From: Sporocytophaga sp.
GTDB lineage: Bacteria > Bacteroidota > Bacteroidia > Cytophagales > Cytophagaceae
Direction: 5' to 3'
Length of the DNA: 64,000 bases
NCBI GenBank assembly: GCA_024707265.1
Contig: JANQAB010000004.1
Location: forward strand, 310,001 to 374,000
Shown piece by piece: positions 37,909-47,296 of this stretch. Made by a program: the position numbers and the translations under genes. The notes below the pieces were generated by a model. That model ran no database searches, was not told where the DNA came from, and saw nothing but the letters and a program-made list of their open reading frames with translations. Every line of letters starts with the position of its first letter. Position 1 is the stretch's first letter.

Positions 37909-38024
37909 CCAGAGTACTTCAGGATGAAAACTCCAGCAAGAGGGCTAAATCATTAGCCGGTAGTGTGCTTGCGCAACATGAACCTCATGAGGAGGATAAA
38001 GAGAAAGAAAACGAACATAAATAA
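37860..38024 (+). CDS. Conserved small protein (54 residues)
   Basis: The 54-residue frame reads MKKVHKASSDKLASMASRVL, then QDENSSKRAKSLAGSVLAQH and an acidic/basic tail. The pattern AS.VL.D..SSK.AKSLAGS.L.Q is one I recall from a family of short, highly basic proteins in Bacteroidota, though I cannot name it. A strong terminator follows directly. The start is the ATG at 37860; its minus-strand overlap at 37714-37908 is probably spurious. Confidence 0.7.
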   Translation: MKKVHKASSDKLASMASRVLQDENSSKRAKSLAGSVLAQHEPHEEDKEKENEHK

Positions 38025-38030
38025 GTAAGA

Positions 38031-38058
38031 AGCCTATTAAGAATAATAGGCTTTTATT
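38031..38058 (+). terminator. Rho-independent terminator
   Basis: A perfect 9-bp stem AGCCTATTA / TAATAGGCT (38031-38039 with 38044-38052) with a four-base loop and a T-rich tail, six bases after the stop of the small gene. Confidence 0.85.
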
Positions 38059-38120
38059 TTTTACTTTCAAAGATTAGATAGGTTACTGAAGTAGATTAAT
38101 AGTTTAGAGAATTTCTGGTG

Positions 38121-38612
38121 TTATGCGGTAGTTCCTGAATTTCTATTAAGTGTAATGGCCTCCCTTACCTGGCTGCGGGCAATCTTATCCACTTTACGAT
38201 TGTAATTTTCAGTAACTGATTTTTTCAGATGAGCTTTTACTTTTATCAATTCAATGTTATAGCCTTCAATTAGTTGTATGAGCGCTTTTATCAGATCGGA
38301 ATTTTGAATCGGAGCACCTTTATTAGATAAGAAACCCTTTTTTATTAATTTATCTTTTCTATCAGTAATGTTCACGACATATTGGCTGTCAGAGTAAATA
38401 TTGACTTTGTCAAAATTAATGTTTTGATTTTTTACATAATCAAATGCTTTTAATACGGCCCACAATTCCATTCTATTATGACTAGTATTCATAACAGTTC
38501 CCTTTAGAATTATTTCTTTATTATCAATCAGAAGTAATGCCGCCCATCCACCTGTTTTAATTTCTGTATGACAACTTCCATCTGTAAATATTTCAATGAT
38601 TTTTATGCTCAA
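38121..38612 (-). CDS. rnhA: Ribonuclease HI
   Basis: 163 residues. All catalytic residues are present: Asp11 in IFTDGSCH, Glu49 in NTSHNRMELWAVLKA, Asp75 in IYSDSQYVVN and Asp142 in NRKVDKIAR; His128 in VKAHLK is also kept. Length and order fit bacterial RNase HI, which removes RNA from RNA-DNA hybrids using Mg2+. It may be a second RNase H gene or an element-derived copy; nothing here distinguishes these. Confidence 0.9.
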   Translation of the reverse strand: MSIKIIEIFTDGSCHTEIKTGGWAALLLIDNKEIILKGTVMNTSHNRMELWAVLKAFDYVKNQNINFDKVNIYSDSQYVVNITDRKDKLIKKGFLSNKGAPIQNSDLIKALIQLIEGYNIELIKVKAHLKKSVTENYNRKVDKIARSQVREAITLNRNSGTTA

Positions 38613-39287
38613 TTATAGGGTATGTTTAAATCTATATAAATCTATTGTTTTTCCCTTGTTTTACAAGGTTAATGGAAGGTAAACAATCATTTTATCCGGT
38701 ACATCTTCCCATCATCCTGACAGAATTGTTGCCTTTCTGGCTTTCAGAATGATTATGCAAAAAAAAATACGAAACGGAACCTTTTGCCAAAGTCTGTAAC
38801 TTTATTTATTTCTGAAAGTTTTAGCAACAATCCAAGATGGTTATCTTTTGCTTAAAATGAAGGGAGAAATAAAGAACATAAAAACTCTATTACCTATTAT
38901 ACATAGTGAATGGAGAATATCCCACATAGGATGAGCTTAACAATGAACAAGGCTCCATACAAAAAAAATACAGCATTGGTTTATTGTATCAGTGAAAATA
39001 TACTATATCCCTTGTCTTACCCAATATTGTGGCGAAATAGATAAAAGGGACATAAGATTTCCAATTTTATTAAGAATTGGCAAGTTGAATATTCTGAAAT
39101 GAACAGATGGCAATCCTTTAGTCAGTTTAGTAGAAGTTTAAATTTCTAGTTTGGGATGTGTAACAGTTTCCGGTTTAATGAAGAAAGTTAAAGGATGTAT
39201 TAGTCTTGTATTTCCTTTGATTGTAAAAGTTTTTTAACAAATAGGTCCTTTCCCGGTATTTAACTGAATTAAAAACGAAAAGGGACT
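38613..39287. other. Long intergenic region, no recognised features
   Basis: 675 bases with about 30% GC. It holds only short frames (the longest ATG-started one is about 25 codons) and no clear repeat of the families seen elsewhere. A short segment CATCATCCTGACAG at about 38710 recalls the GTCATCCTGAG motif of the MITE-like elements but does not extend. Confidence 0.4.
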
Positions 39288-39707
39288 ATGACCATAACTA
39301 AAATTCATCCCCCGATTTTTCCCAAAGGTGGAAAAGCTCCGGCAGATCTTTTTACAGGTAATGCCTGGGTAAAATTGTTAGTCCCAAACGATGGAATGTT
39401 GCATTGTCAGGTAAGCAATGTAGTATTTGAACAATGTGCAAGGAACAACTGGCATACACATCCGGGAGGTCAAATCCTGATTGTGACTGAAGGTGTCGGT
39501 TATTTTCAGGAGAGAGGTCAGCCTATAAGATTAATCAGACAAGGTGAAGTGGTTCATGTTCCCCCTGACGTGGAACATTGGCACGGAGCTTCCCCTGATA
39601 GTGATTTCACACATATTGCAATTAATACCAATACTCAGAAGGGAATTGTGCTCTGGATGGAACGTGTAACAGATGAAGAATATAATCAACCGGTTAACGG
39701 TAATTAA
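39288..39707 (+). CDS. Cupin-domain protein
   Basis: 139 residues. The cupin motifs are NNWHTHPGGQILIVTEGVGY (metal ligands His and His) and GEVVHVPPDVEHWHGASPDS. Such single-domain cupins are often next to carboxymuconolactone decarboxylase or NmrA-like genes; an NmrA-like gene lies 128 bases downstream. The substrate is unknown. Confidence 0.88.
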   Translation: MTITKIHPPIFPKGGKAPADLFTGNAWVKLLVPNDGMLHCQVSNVVFEQCARNNWHTHPGGQILIVTEGVGYFQERGQPIRLIRQGEVVHVPPDVEHWHGASPDSDFTHIAINTNTQKGIVLWMERVTDEEYNQPVNGN

Positions 39708-39722
39708 GTAGCATTAAGAAGA

Positions 39723-39752
39723 AGATTAGGCAGATTATATTCTGCCTGATCT
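39723..39752 (+). terminator. Terminator-like hairpin
   Basis: AGATTAGGCAGA (39723-39734) pairs with TCTGCCTGATCT (39741-39752) with a short loop. The T tract after it is weak, so read-through to the next gene is possible. Confidence 0.5.
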
Positions 39753-39835
39753 TTCAATGCTCTGATAAGACTTATCATATCATTTGATATCATAACCGGA
39801 GAGGGATTAAATAGCTATAACAAAGGATTTACATA

Positions 39836-40480
39836 ATGACTAAAGTATTAATTTTAGGGGCAGGTGGCCGGATTGCAAAACATGCAATAGATCAATTAAT
39901 AGAAGAAACAGATATTGAGCTGACTTTATTTCTGAGAAACGCTAAAAGGCTTGGAAATATAGATTCTAATCGAGTTTCGGTGACTGATGGAGATGTTCTT
40001 GATCATCTGAAATTAAAAGAGGCAGTGTCCGGAAAGGATATCGTATATGCAAACCTTGCAGGAGAAGTAGATAAAATGGCTATGGTAATAGTAGAGGTTA
40101 TGAGGGAAGCAGATGTGAAAAGATTAATCTTCATTACCACTCTTGGTATTTATGATGAAGTTCCGGGAGCTTTCGGTGAATGGAACAAAAGTATGATTAG
40201 CCAATACCTTGGTCCATATGGAAAAGCAGCAGAAATTATTGAGAACTCAGGGTTGGACTATACCATCATTAGGCCCGCATGGTTGACGGACTATGATGAA
40301 ATAGATTATGAAACCACCCAAAAGGGTGAACCTTTTCAAGGGACGGAGGTATCCCGCAAAAGTGTTGCAGAGTTGATAGTAAAATTGATTCAACATCCTG
40401 AGTCGGGTATCAAAAGAAGCCTTGGGGTGAACAAACCTGGTACAGATGCTGATAAACCAGCTTTTATTAAAAACAGCTGA
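39836..40480 (+). CDS. NAD(P)-binding NmrA/SDR-like protein
   Basis: 214 residues. The dinucleotide site is VLILGAGGRIAKHAIDQLIE. LIFITTLGIYDEVPG and the motif YGKAAEIIENSGLDYTIIRP (tyrosine and lysine of an atypical SDR) are clear. The group is usually annotated as NAD(P)H-binding or NmrA-like and acts as reductase or redox sensor. The neighbour is a cupin, so they may form a small stress or detoxification unit. Confidence 0.85.
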   Translation: MTKVLILGAGGRIAKHAIDQLIEETDIELTLFLRNAKRLGNIDSNRVSVTDGDVLDHLKLKEAVSGKDIVYANLAGEVDKMAMVIVEVMREADVKRLIFITTLGIYDEVPGAFGEWNKSMISQYLGPYGKAAEIIENSGLDYTIIRPAWLTDYDEIDYETTQKGEPFQGTEVSRKSVAELIVKLIQHPESGIKRSLGVNKPGTDADKPAFIKNS

Positions 40481-40533
40481 TGTGTAAATAGAGACCTATT
40501 TTTACCTTTTACAAAGGAACATGAATTGATAAA

Positions 40534-40653
40534 ATGAAAACCTGGAAAATGTACCTGTCCTTATTCATTTTTACAATAATAATGCTGACTATTATCCGAT
40601 GCAGTATTGGTCCGCTCTCTGAGAGAAAGATAGAGGGAAATTCAGGAAACTAA
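40534..40653 (+). CDS. Small membrane-anchored protein, possible
   Basis: A 39-codon frame MKTWKMYLSLFIFTIIMLTI... ending GPLSERKIEGNSGN. It has one hydrophobic helix with a cysteine at its end (TIIRC), not a good lipobox because arginine precedes the cysteine. It lies 53 bases after the NmrA-like gene in the same direction. Length and position make it plausible but unproven. Confidence 0.35.
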   Translation: MKTWKMYLSLFIFTIIMLTIIRCSIGPLSERKIEGNSGN

Positions 40654-40709
40654 AGATCAAGTCAGAGCGAAAGTTTGTTCAAATGATACCAACTATTTCT
40701 GAAATGTCT

Positions 40710-41645
40710 TTACCAAAGCTTGTTATAACCTTTTGAATCTTTTTTAAGGAATCTGTAAACAAATACTCCTGAAATAGCATTAAAAGAGTTCTCTATGCTT
40801 CCATTGAATTTTTTGTCAGGAAGATTTTCAAAACTTGTATAGCCATAGTTATATCTCATTCCCAATCCAAAATTTTTGAAAATATAATATTCAATATAGG
40901 GAATGAACTCTATTACATTGCAGTTGTAATTTTTGGTCCATAATGCTGAATACTTTATCATACCCCTTAAAAAAAGATTTCTTGTAAGATAAACTGATCC
41001 GTTTAAACCAATGGTAGGCAGAGGGACAAAAATACTTTTCTTTTCGCTTAAATCCGCAATTGTCGTGCTCTTAATATTTATACGGTATAATATTCCTGCA
41101 ATCCCGGCAAGAGCGGCAATTCTTCCTCTGCCATTATCAAAGAAAAATCTGGAATAGCATAAACTTGCATAATTTAATCGCAGAGTTGTTTTGATTTCAC
41201 TTCCTGCGGGAAAAGCTGCATTGCCAAATTTTATATCTTTGCTTATGACCTCTGTTTCTTTTCGGTTGGCACTATACATATCAAAGGCCAGATTATGAAA
41301 GTTTCCATAGTTGAAAATGACATTCACCCTTGGAGAAATTGTGGTTGTTGGAAAATCCAGGTCATTACGTAAACTTATCTTGGTGCCCTGGGCTTGTTCT
41401 GAATTCAGCCGAACATTTCCGAAATTGGTCGTATGTGCAACACCAAGATGAAGCGTGAGGAAGGGTTGAGGATAAGTTTTGGTGCTATCGAAAGCACCAC
41501 TTAATCTAGTTGATTTTTTTCCCTTGTTCCATTTTGACCAGTAACTTTCTTTTTCTCCACTGTTGCCAATTCCGGCTTTCGAAGGGATATCTATTCTGAA
41601 TAAAAATAGTGCACAAAATAGAATACTCAGATTAAGTGTTTTCAT
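40710..41645 (-). CDS. Outer-membrane beta-barrel protein, hypothetical
   Basis: 311 residues. N-terminal signal MKTLNLSILFCALFLFRIDI, then alternating polar/aromatic strands (LALAGIAGILYRINI, GLGMRYNYGYTSFENLP) typical of Bacteroidota outer-membrane barrels, with the C-terminus after a final strand (NAISGVFVYRFLKKDSKGYN). No named family. Expected in the outer membrane. Confidence 0.7.
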   Translation of the reverse strand: MKTLNLSILFCALFLFRIDIPSKAGIGNSGEKESYWSKWNKGKKSTRLSGAFDSTKTYPQPFLTLHLGVAHTTNFGNVRLNSEQAQGTKISLRNDLDFPTTTISPRVNVIFNYGNFHNLAFDMYSANRKETEVISKDIKFGNAAFPAGSEIKTTLRLNYASLCYSRFFFDNGRGRIAALAGIAGILYRINIKSTTIADLSEKKSIFVPLPTIGLNGSVYLTRNLFLRGMIKYSALWTKNYNCNVIEFIPYIEYYIFKNFGLGMRYNYGYTSFENLPDKKFNGSIENSFNAISGVFVYRFLKKDSKGYNKLW

Positions 41646-42477
41646 AGCTAAATTAAAGAGATACTATACTGGAATAATAAGATAACTCTTTGAGGTGGGG
41701 AACTGTTGTGATTTTTTTTAGATAGCTTTGATCAATTATTTTTATATTTTACTGCAAGGGAAAACTGTTTCATTTTAATGTTTAAAAGAAAGTTTAAAAA
41801 GTGATCCGGACTATACTTGCTGATACTGATGTGTGTTTTTAACCACTGTAGATAATGAAAGTTGTCAAATGAAGAAAATACATTAATCAAAACAATAAAA
41901 GATGCTTTGGCTTATCTTCACTAATACCTTCAGTTTTTTGTGTTATTATATTTTTCTCAATCTGCTGAGGTGTTCCGGAGATATGCCAGGATATGAAGCA
42001 GTATAATGTTGAGGTACATGTTGTATGATATCAGGTTTGGACTTCGCTAAATTCAGATACAATTCTTCCGTCCTTTCTGGATCATATTCTTTTTTTTTAT
42101 CTCAACCGAACAAAAGATATGTTCTGCAATCAGCCTTCCAAATATTTCCCAGACCTTATACTTGTAATATAAAGCTTAAATATCCTTGCGTTGCATGAGC
42201 GGTAACTCTGAATCAGTGATCGCTTCTATATATTGTAGTCAGTTAAGAAATTATTTTTAGTTGTAAGTCAACCATTATTTCATTGTCATTTTCCTTGCCA
42301 GCTGTGATTCGGACTCTAGAAGCAATGATATGCCTTATCAAAAGCCATATTTATATTCTGGCTTTTGATAAAATAGAACTATATTTATAATTCTTACAGT
42401 CTAGTTCAATTATACAATAGGTAGAGAAACTGATAGTTTTTTTATCATTATTCATTTTTTTTTTTAATCACTGAACA
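41646..42477. other. Intergenic region holding a Crp/Fnr relic
   Basis: 832 bases. The relic at 41887-42175 is the only gene-like content. The remainder (41646-41880 and 42180-42477) has no recognisable feature. Confidence 0.5.
41887..42175 (-). pseudogene. Decayed Crp/Fnr-family regulator
   Basis: The minus strand encodes VWEIFGRLIAEHIF, then after a frameshift in a run of nine A the helix-turn-helix region ERTEELYLNLAKSKPDIIQH and VPQHYTASYPGISPEHLSRL, the usual C-terminus of Crp/Fnr regulators in Bacteroidota. The cyclic-nucleotide domain is absent. The frame ends at 41887. It could not make a functional regulator. Confidence 0.75.
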
Positions 42478-42928
42478 ATGGAAGGTGAAATAACAATACT
42501 AGGAGAGTGGAAAGGAACATATTACTATAATATTCCAGAAGAATTTCCTGATATAAAAGTAAATCATGTGGAGTTTGTAATAAAGATCAATACTGTCAGA
42601 GGCTCAGAGTTTAATGGAACTGTGGTGGATAATACTAAGATGGGTGGTACGCCTGGCGTGGGGAAGATAAAGGGATGGTATACCGATACTCATTTATATT
42701 TTGAAAAGTTGATGCCTGTTTATGGTTATATTAAAAAAAAATGGTGAACATCAGATTGATCTGAATAAGAAGCATCCTGTATTGATCTATGAAGGTACAT
42801 TTTCAAAGGCTGAAAAAAATGTAACAGGCACCTGGAGATTTAAGAAGAGATTAGTTTTTTGGAAAGGTTTTATTCCCATGTTTGTATCCACCGGTAATGG
42901 TACTTTTGTAATGATAAAATTGAGTTAA
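42478..42928 (+). CDS. Small beta-rich protein of unknown function, probable frameshift
   Basis: About 149 residues when joined. The first frame runs from 42478 to 42747 (ILGEWKGTYYYNIPEEFPDI), the second to 42928 (GEHQIDLNKKHPVLIYEGTF, FKKRLVFWKGFIPMFVSTGN). Removing one A from the nine-A run at 42733-42741 gives VYGYIKKNGEHQIDLNK. The alternating strands resemble a small beta barrel, but I name no family. No signal peptide. Confidence 0.6.
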
Positions 42929-42942
42929 AATAAATTTGAAAT

Positions 42943-43092
42943 ATGTTTGCGGTTATTACTTTTTTTATCATTCCATTACTTTTGGTTCTTCTGGATTTTG
43001 TAGTGTATCTTTTTAATGGGAAACGACTTCTTAGTAAAGGAGGGATAGACCTTGGTATTACAAGGGGGCTGGACTGTGTGCCCCCCGTGTAA
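42943..43092 (+). CDS. Small membrane protein, possibly truncated
   Basis: 49 codons: a hydrophobic helix MFAVITFFIIPLLLVLLDFV then a basic segment (NGKRLLSK) and an unusual GC-rich tail GLDCVPPV. It starts 15 bases after the preceding stop. The tail lies in the hairpin at 43058-43092, which suggests the original 3' end was lost, perhaps in the same event that truncated hrpB opposite. Confidence 0.4.
   Translation: MFAVITFFIIPLLLVLLDFVVYLFNGKRLLSKGGIDLGITRGLDCVPPV
43058..43092. terminator. GC-rich hairpin between convergent genes
   Basis: TTACAAGGGGGC (43058-43069) pairs with GCCCCCCGTGTAA (43080-43092) with two small bulges. It has no clear T tract. It lies between the small plus-strand frame and the 3' end of hrpB and could act as a bidirectional stop or mark a rearrangement point. 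Confidence 0.4.
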
Positions 43093-43121
43093 CTAAAGAT
43101 TTTGAAGGAAGACTATTTTTT

Positions 43122-45273
43122 CTATAACCTTTCTTTCTGCTCCTTTGTCAGAAATTTCTGAAGGATTCCCAACAAATCCAGCTCATAAAGATCGTCCGGG
43201 TGCTCAATGTCTGTGAGATAGGGCCTCAGCCATTCGTAGTTTGTAAGAAGTAGTGTAGATGTGCTTACATCCGGCCATCCTGCCTGTGGTTCAGATTTTT
43301 TAAATAGAAATATTTTTTTCCTGCCATTCTTTTACTTCTTCTGTAAATGGAAGTAAAAATTCTCCTTCTTTTTTGATTGCGTCGGAAATAGCTTTAATCC
43401 TGAACTTATCATCAGGCGCGGGAAGGGGTTTGGACTTAAGTACAATACTTCCTATTCTTAAGTCTTTGGAAGCTTTTAAAGTACCATCTTCTGTATCCCA
43501 TGAAATGACTTCCTGTTCTTTAACCAACGGAGCCAGATCCTTGGGATTTAAAGGAGAAGCAAGGAATATCTTGCCCATGCCTTCTCTTGCATCTAAGTTG
43601 GCTATGGCAAGCCAGGATTCATGTGCCAGTTCGTCTTTGTGACTTGCAGAAGCATATTTACCATTGGCAAGCTGAAACTGAGCGTTATTACCAGGTCTGG
43701 CAAAAGCTATGCGTTCCGGATGGCAATGAGCTAATAAGACCCCTGTTTCATAAGGATCCTGTTGGCCGTTATCTTCTTTTATTTCAAAAAGCTTTCTGTA
43801 AGAGGCTGCGACCTTTTCAATCCTGCCCAACTGCTTTCCCTGACCTTTTTCTTTACGATATCTTCTTAGTGCTTCAATTCTCAGGTTAATGTCAATACCA
43901 GCTTCTCTTTTCAACGGATCACGTTCTTCCAGAATTGCAGCAATGTCAGTAGCAAGCGGAAGTCTGTTTTCATCTTCTGCCATCAGAAGCATGTGCGCAA
44001 TTCTCGGGTGGCATGGAAGCGAATGAATCTTCCTTCCATGATCAGTTATACGTCCATTCTCCAAAGCGTTCAGCTGATGCAAAGTTTCTACAGCCTGAGC
44101 AAGAGTCGCTTTCGGCGGAGGAGTAAGCCAGGTAAGCTGATGCGGATCAATAATTCCCCATTGAGCCATATCAAGCACCAATGAAGATAAGTCGGCTTCC
44201 ATGATTTCAGGAATTCTGTGTTCAGTCATATTTTCCTGAATGTTTTCCGACCACATTCTGTAGCAGGTTCCAGGGCTAAGCCTTCCTGCCCGGCCTGCGC
44301 GCTGATCAGCAGAATCTTTGGAGATCCTTTGGGTTACAAGTCTTGATAATCCTGATTGAGGATCGAATTTGGATGTTTTACCAAAGCCGGAATCTACCAC
44401 TATCTTAATGCCTTCTATTGTTAAGCTTGTTTCTGCAATTGAAGTGGCAAGAACAACCTTACGCTTTCCTGTCTTATCGGGCATAATGGCGCTATACTGC
44501 TTGCCCGGTGGCAACATGCCATACAAAGGATGTATGACAAAACCCTTTAGTTCTTTTCTCAGGATACCTTCACATTGCCTGATATCAGCTTCTCCCGGAA
44601 GAAATACAAGGGTGTCTCCATCTTTTTCTTTTACAGCTTTGGTGACTACTTTAGCTGTCATCTCCGGAAGGAGGTACTGATCTGCTTCTCCGGTATATAT
44701 GATCTCTACAGGATATTGTTTGCCCTGACTCTGTGCAACAGGAGCCTTAAGGATTTGAGTCAGTTGAGGCATATCCAGTGTTGCTGACATCAGCATAATG
44801 CGAAGGTCAGGACGCAGTCTTTGCTGTGCTTCTCTGCAAAGAGCCATTGCAACGTCTGCATGTATGCTGCGTTCATGGAACTCATCAAAGATTACAAGAC
44901 CTACCCCTTCAAGACTATTATCACTGTGAATGAAGCGGGTAAGAATTCCCTCGGTCAGAACTTCTATTCTTGTCTTATTGCTGACTTTATTTTCAAACCT
45001 TATCCTGTAACCTATGGTTTGCCCGACGTCTTCACCAAGCAGAGAAGACATACGTTCCGCTATTGTCTTGGCCGCCAGTCTTCTTGGCTCAAGCATCAAT
45101 ACTTTTTTACCCTCCAGCCAAGGTTCATTAAAAATCGCCAGTGGCAATAAAGTACTTTTTCCCGCGCCAGGAGGGGCATTTACAATAAGTGTATTTGATT
45201 GACTAAGATGCTCCTGTACAGCAGGAATTATTTCCTTTACAGGTAGGTCTATCGATAATGGATTAAATGACAA
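43122..45273 (-). CDS. hrpB: HrpB-type ATP-dependent RNA helicase, 3'-truncated and frameshifted
   Basis: Start is the TTG at 45273 (MSFNPLSIDLPVKEIIPAVQ, the usual HrpB N-terminus). Motifs: GAGKST (Walker A), EPRRLAAK (Ia), DEFHERS (II), SATLD (III), TSIAETSLTIEGI (V) and DQRAGRAGR (VI). The written frame stops at 43300. With one base fewer in the A run that appears as seven T at 43313-43319, the protein continues (QEKIFLFKKSEPQAGWPDVS, LLGILQKFLTKEQKERL) to 43122. The last roughly 100 residues expected for HrpB_C (the VPSGS, LHLLSPA region) are absent, so the 3' end has probably been deleted. HrpB is a DExH RNA helicase of unclear role. Confidence 0.85.
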
Positions 45274-45464
45274 GTGAATATGTTTTTTTGAAAAAACAAA
45301 GGTAAGCAAGGTTTAGAGAAACTCTGACAGGTGGAAAAAAAATCTTATGATTTATTTCTCAATGTTAATCCACACGGTTTAAATGTTGATAGGAAATATG
45401 CTGCAAATTTTATCAAGGAATGTAACGACATTGAATTGTATTAAAAGGGGGCTAATCAATTCAC

Positions 45465-45495
45465 TTTGAGAATTAGAAAGTTAAGCGTATTTTTG
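45465..45495 (+). promoter_or_regulatory. Bacteroidota-type promoter
   Basis: TTTG at 45465-45468, 19 bases, then TATTTTTG at 45488-45495, an excellent match to TTTG-N19-TAnnTTTG. It lies 36 bases before the start of the T9SS protein gene. Confidence 0.7.
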
Positions 45496-45530
45496 TAAAT
45501 GGTAGACTCTTTTATTTATAAATTTCCTAG

Positions 45531-46973
45531 ATGAAAAAACAATTACTGCTTTCTTTACTTATCTCAGCTTCTTTAACTTCTGTATCTTCATTGGCAAAAG
45601 CAGAAGTACTCAGATCCTCTGTAAATCGTAATCTGAAAACAAATGAAATGCTCATAACCAAACAGCCGGAAGATGTTGCTGTATGTATTGGTAATGGTGC
45701 GTTATTTTCTATTCATGCGGAAGGAGAAAATTTATCCTATCAGTGGCAGGTATATACAGGCTTTGCTTATGTTGATATAAACGGAGCCGAATCAGATTCT
45801 TATCTGACTCCTCCGGTAGAAACAGAAATGAACGGTAGTCTGTACAGGTGTGTGATTACTGACGGAGGGGAAACTAATATTTATTCTGAATCGGCAAAGC
45901 TTACAGTAAATGACAACCCGAATATCATTTCCGATCCAGAGTCAATTGTAGTGTGGGAAAACGGAACAGCAGTTTTTGAGGTCTCTGCATCCGGAGGGGG
46001 AATATCTTATTCCTGGCTTACAGACAGAGGCTCGGGGCCTGAATACATAGATGGAGCTAATTCATCCAAATTAGTATTGAATAACGCAACAATTGACTTA
46101 AATGGATTGAGTTTTGTTTGTGAAATTTCATCAAGTTGCGGAGGCAGCATCTTATCAACTCCTGCAAGTCTTACTGTTTATCAACCATCCATGTGCATGG
46201 CAACTTATGATAAGACTTCCGGTAAAAATCTAATTGTATTTGAGAAATCTGAAGATTATCCTGTTGTAGACAGTGTAAGAATTTACAGAGATGGTAAACA
46301 GATCGGCCGTCTTGGCTCTGATGAATTCAGCGTATATACAGATAACAGTTCAAATCCTGGATCGGCTTCTTACTCATACAGTATTGCGGTAAGAGGAGTT
46401 GATGGAAACATTACGCCATTTTCACAAGCTCATAAAACTGTTTTCCTGTTTCAGGATAAACAGGAAAGTCTCATTACCATCAACTGGAATGCATATGAAG
46501 GTGCTGGTATAGCCGAATATGCAGTTTACAGAGGAGAGTCCAAAGATGCTCTAGAACTGTTGACTATAGTTTCTGAAGGTATTTATTCATTTACAGATAT
46601 CAATCCTCCTGTTACAGAAAAATTATATTATCAGATTGAAATGCATTGGGTAAGCTGTTTCCCTTCAGCACGCGCTTCAGAGGATCTGTCTTTAAGTTCT
46701 AATCTGCTGGAAGTAGAAACTGTGGTCACCTCTTTGCAAAAGCTAGCTGCAGGCAAAATAACTGTTTATCCGAATCCTGCGAGTGAATTTATATCTGTGG
46801 AAGGTCTGCAGTCTGGTGATGCTGTAAGGATTATGGATTTATCAGGCAGGATTGTAAAACTGTTTGAGGAATCTCAGAATACACTCTCTTTATCCGGAGT
46901 AGAAGCTGGTATGTATATTTTGGAAGTAAGCAATCAGGCTGGAAGAAAGTCTGCTCCGATTATCGTAGAATAA
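45531..46973 (+). CDS. T9SS-sorted secreted protein with Ig-like domains
   Basis: 480 residues. Signal peptide MKKQLLLSLLISASLTSVSS, cleavage likely near AKA-E. Two Ig-like beta domains follow at about residues 35-122 and 125-222 (LYRCVITDGGETNIYSES; SFVCEISSSCGGSI), then two fibronectin-III-like segments. The C-terminus has the type A sorting domain: KITVYPNPASEFISVEGLQS, VRIMDLSGRIVKLF, GVEAGMYILEVSNQAGRKSA. Such proteins leave the cell through the type IX system and stay on the surface or are released. The function of the binding domains is unknown. This is the clearest indicator of lineage in the window. Confidence 0.92.
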   Translation: MKKQLLLSLLISASLTSVSSLAKAEVLRSSVNRNLKTNEMLITKQPEDVAVCIGNGALFSIHAEGENLSYQWQVYTGFAYVDINGAESDSYLTPPVETEMNGSLYRCVITDGGETNIYSESAKLTVNDNPNIISDPESIVVWENGTAVFEVSASGGGISYSWLTDRGSGPEYIDGANSSKLVLNNATIDLNGLSFVCEISSSCGGSILSTPASLTVYQPSMCMATYDKTSGKNLIVFEKSEDYPVVDSVRIYRDGKQIGRLGSDEFSVYTDNSSNPGSASYSYSIAVRGVDGNITPFSQAHKTVFLFQDKQESLITINWNAYEGAGIAEYAVYRGESKDALELLTIVSEGIYSFTDINPPVTEKLYYQIEMHWVSCFPSARASEDLSLSSNLLEVETVVTSLQKLAAGKITVYPNPASEFISVEGLQSGDAVRIMDLSGRIVKLFEESQNTLSLSGVEAGMYILEVSNQAGRKSAPIIVE

Positions 46974-46995
46974 ATTTATTGAATGGATATAACTA

Positions 46996-47028
46996 AAAGA
47001 GGCCGGAACTTTGCAGCTCCAGCCTCTG
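46996..47028. terminator. Hairpin between convergent genes
   Basis: AGAGGCCGGAACTTTGCAGC then TCCAGCCTCT forms a long stem (AGAGGC with GCCTCT and inner GGA with TCC). It separates the T9SS gene from the minus-strand gene at 47030. Confidence 0.6.
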
Positions 47029-47029
47029 G

Positions 47030-47296
47030 TTATTTTAGGGTTACTTTTTTTTTCTTTGGGTCTGTGGCTTCTTGTTTCTTAGCTTCGTCAGGTTTGCAAA
47101 CCGCACAGGGTTCATAGCCATTTTTTTGGGCCTCTGCAAGTTCCTGACCTTTTTTGCCTTCCTTTACAACAGAACAGTTCTTCTTGTGATATTTTTTACC
47201 TTTTTCAGTAACATATACAGTCTGCGCTTTTGCAAACTGAGTTAGTATTGTAAATAGAATAATAAAAGCCGAAGTTAATAAAAAACGATTTCTCAT
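47030..47296 (-). CDS. Small secreted protein with a cysteine-rich Ada-like motif
   Basis: 88 residues. Signal peptide MRNRFLLTSAFIILFTILTQ, mature part begins near AQTVYVTEKGKKYHKKNCSV. The spacing H..NC......G.E.C.VC.P (KYHKKNCSV, NGYEPCAVCKP) resembles metal-binding domains at the end of nucleases and in Ada-type proteins. It may bind metal or nucleic acid in the periplasm. A lysine-rich tail follows. Confidence 0.7.
   Translation of the reverse strand: MRNRFLLTSAFIILFTILTQFAKAQTVYVTEKGKKYHKKNCSVVKEGKKGQELAEAQKNGYEPCAVCKPDEAKKQEATDPKKKKVTLK

Noticed and set aside
43373-45202. Several plus-strand frames opposite hrpB
   Set aside because: They are antisense shadows of a strongly conserved helicase.
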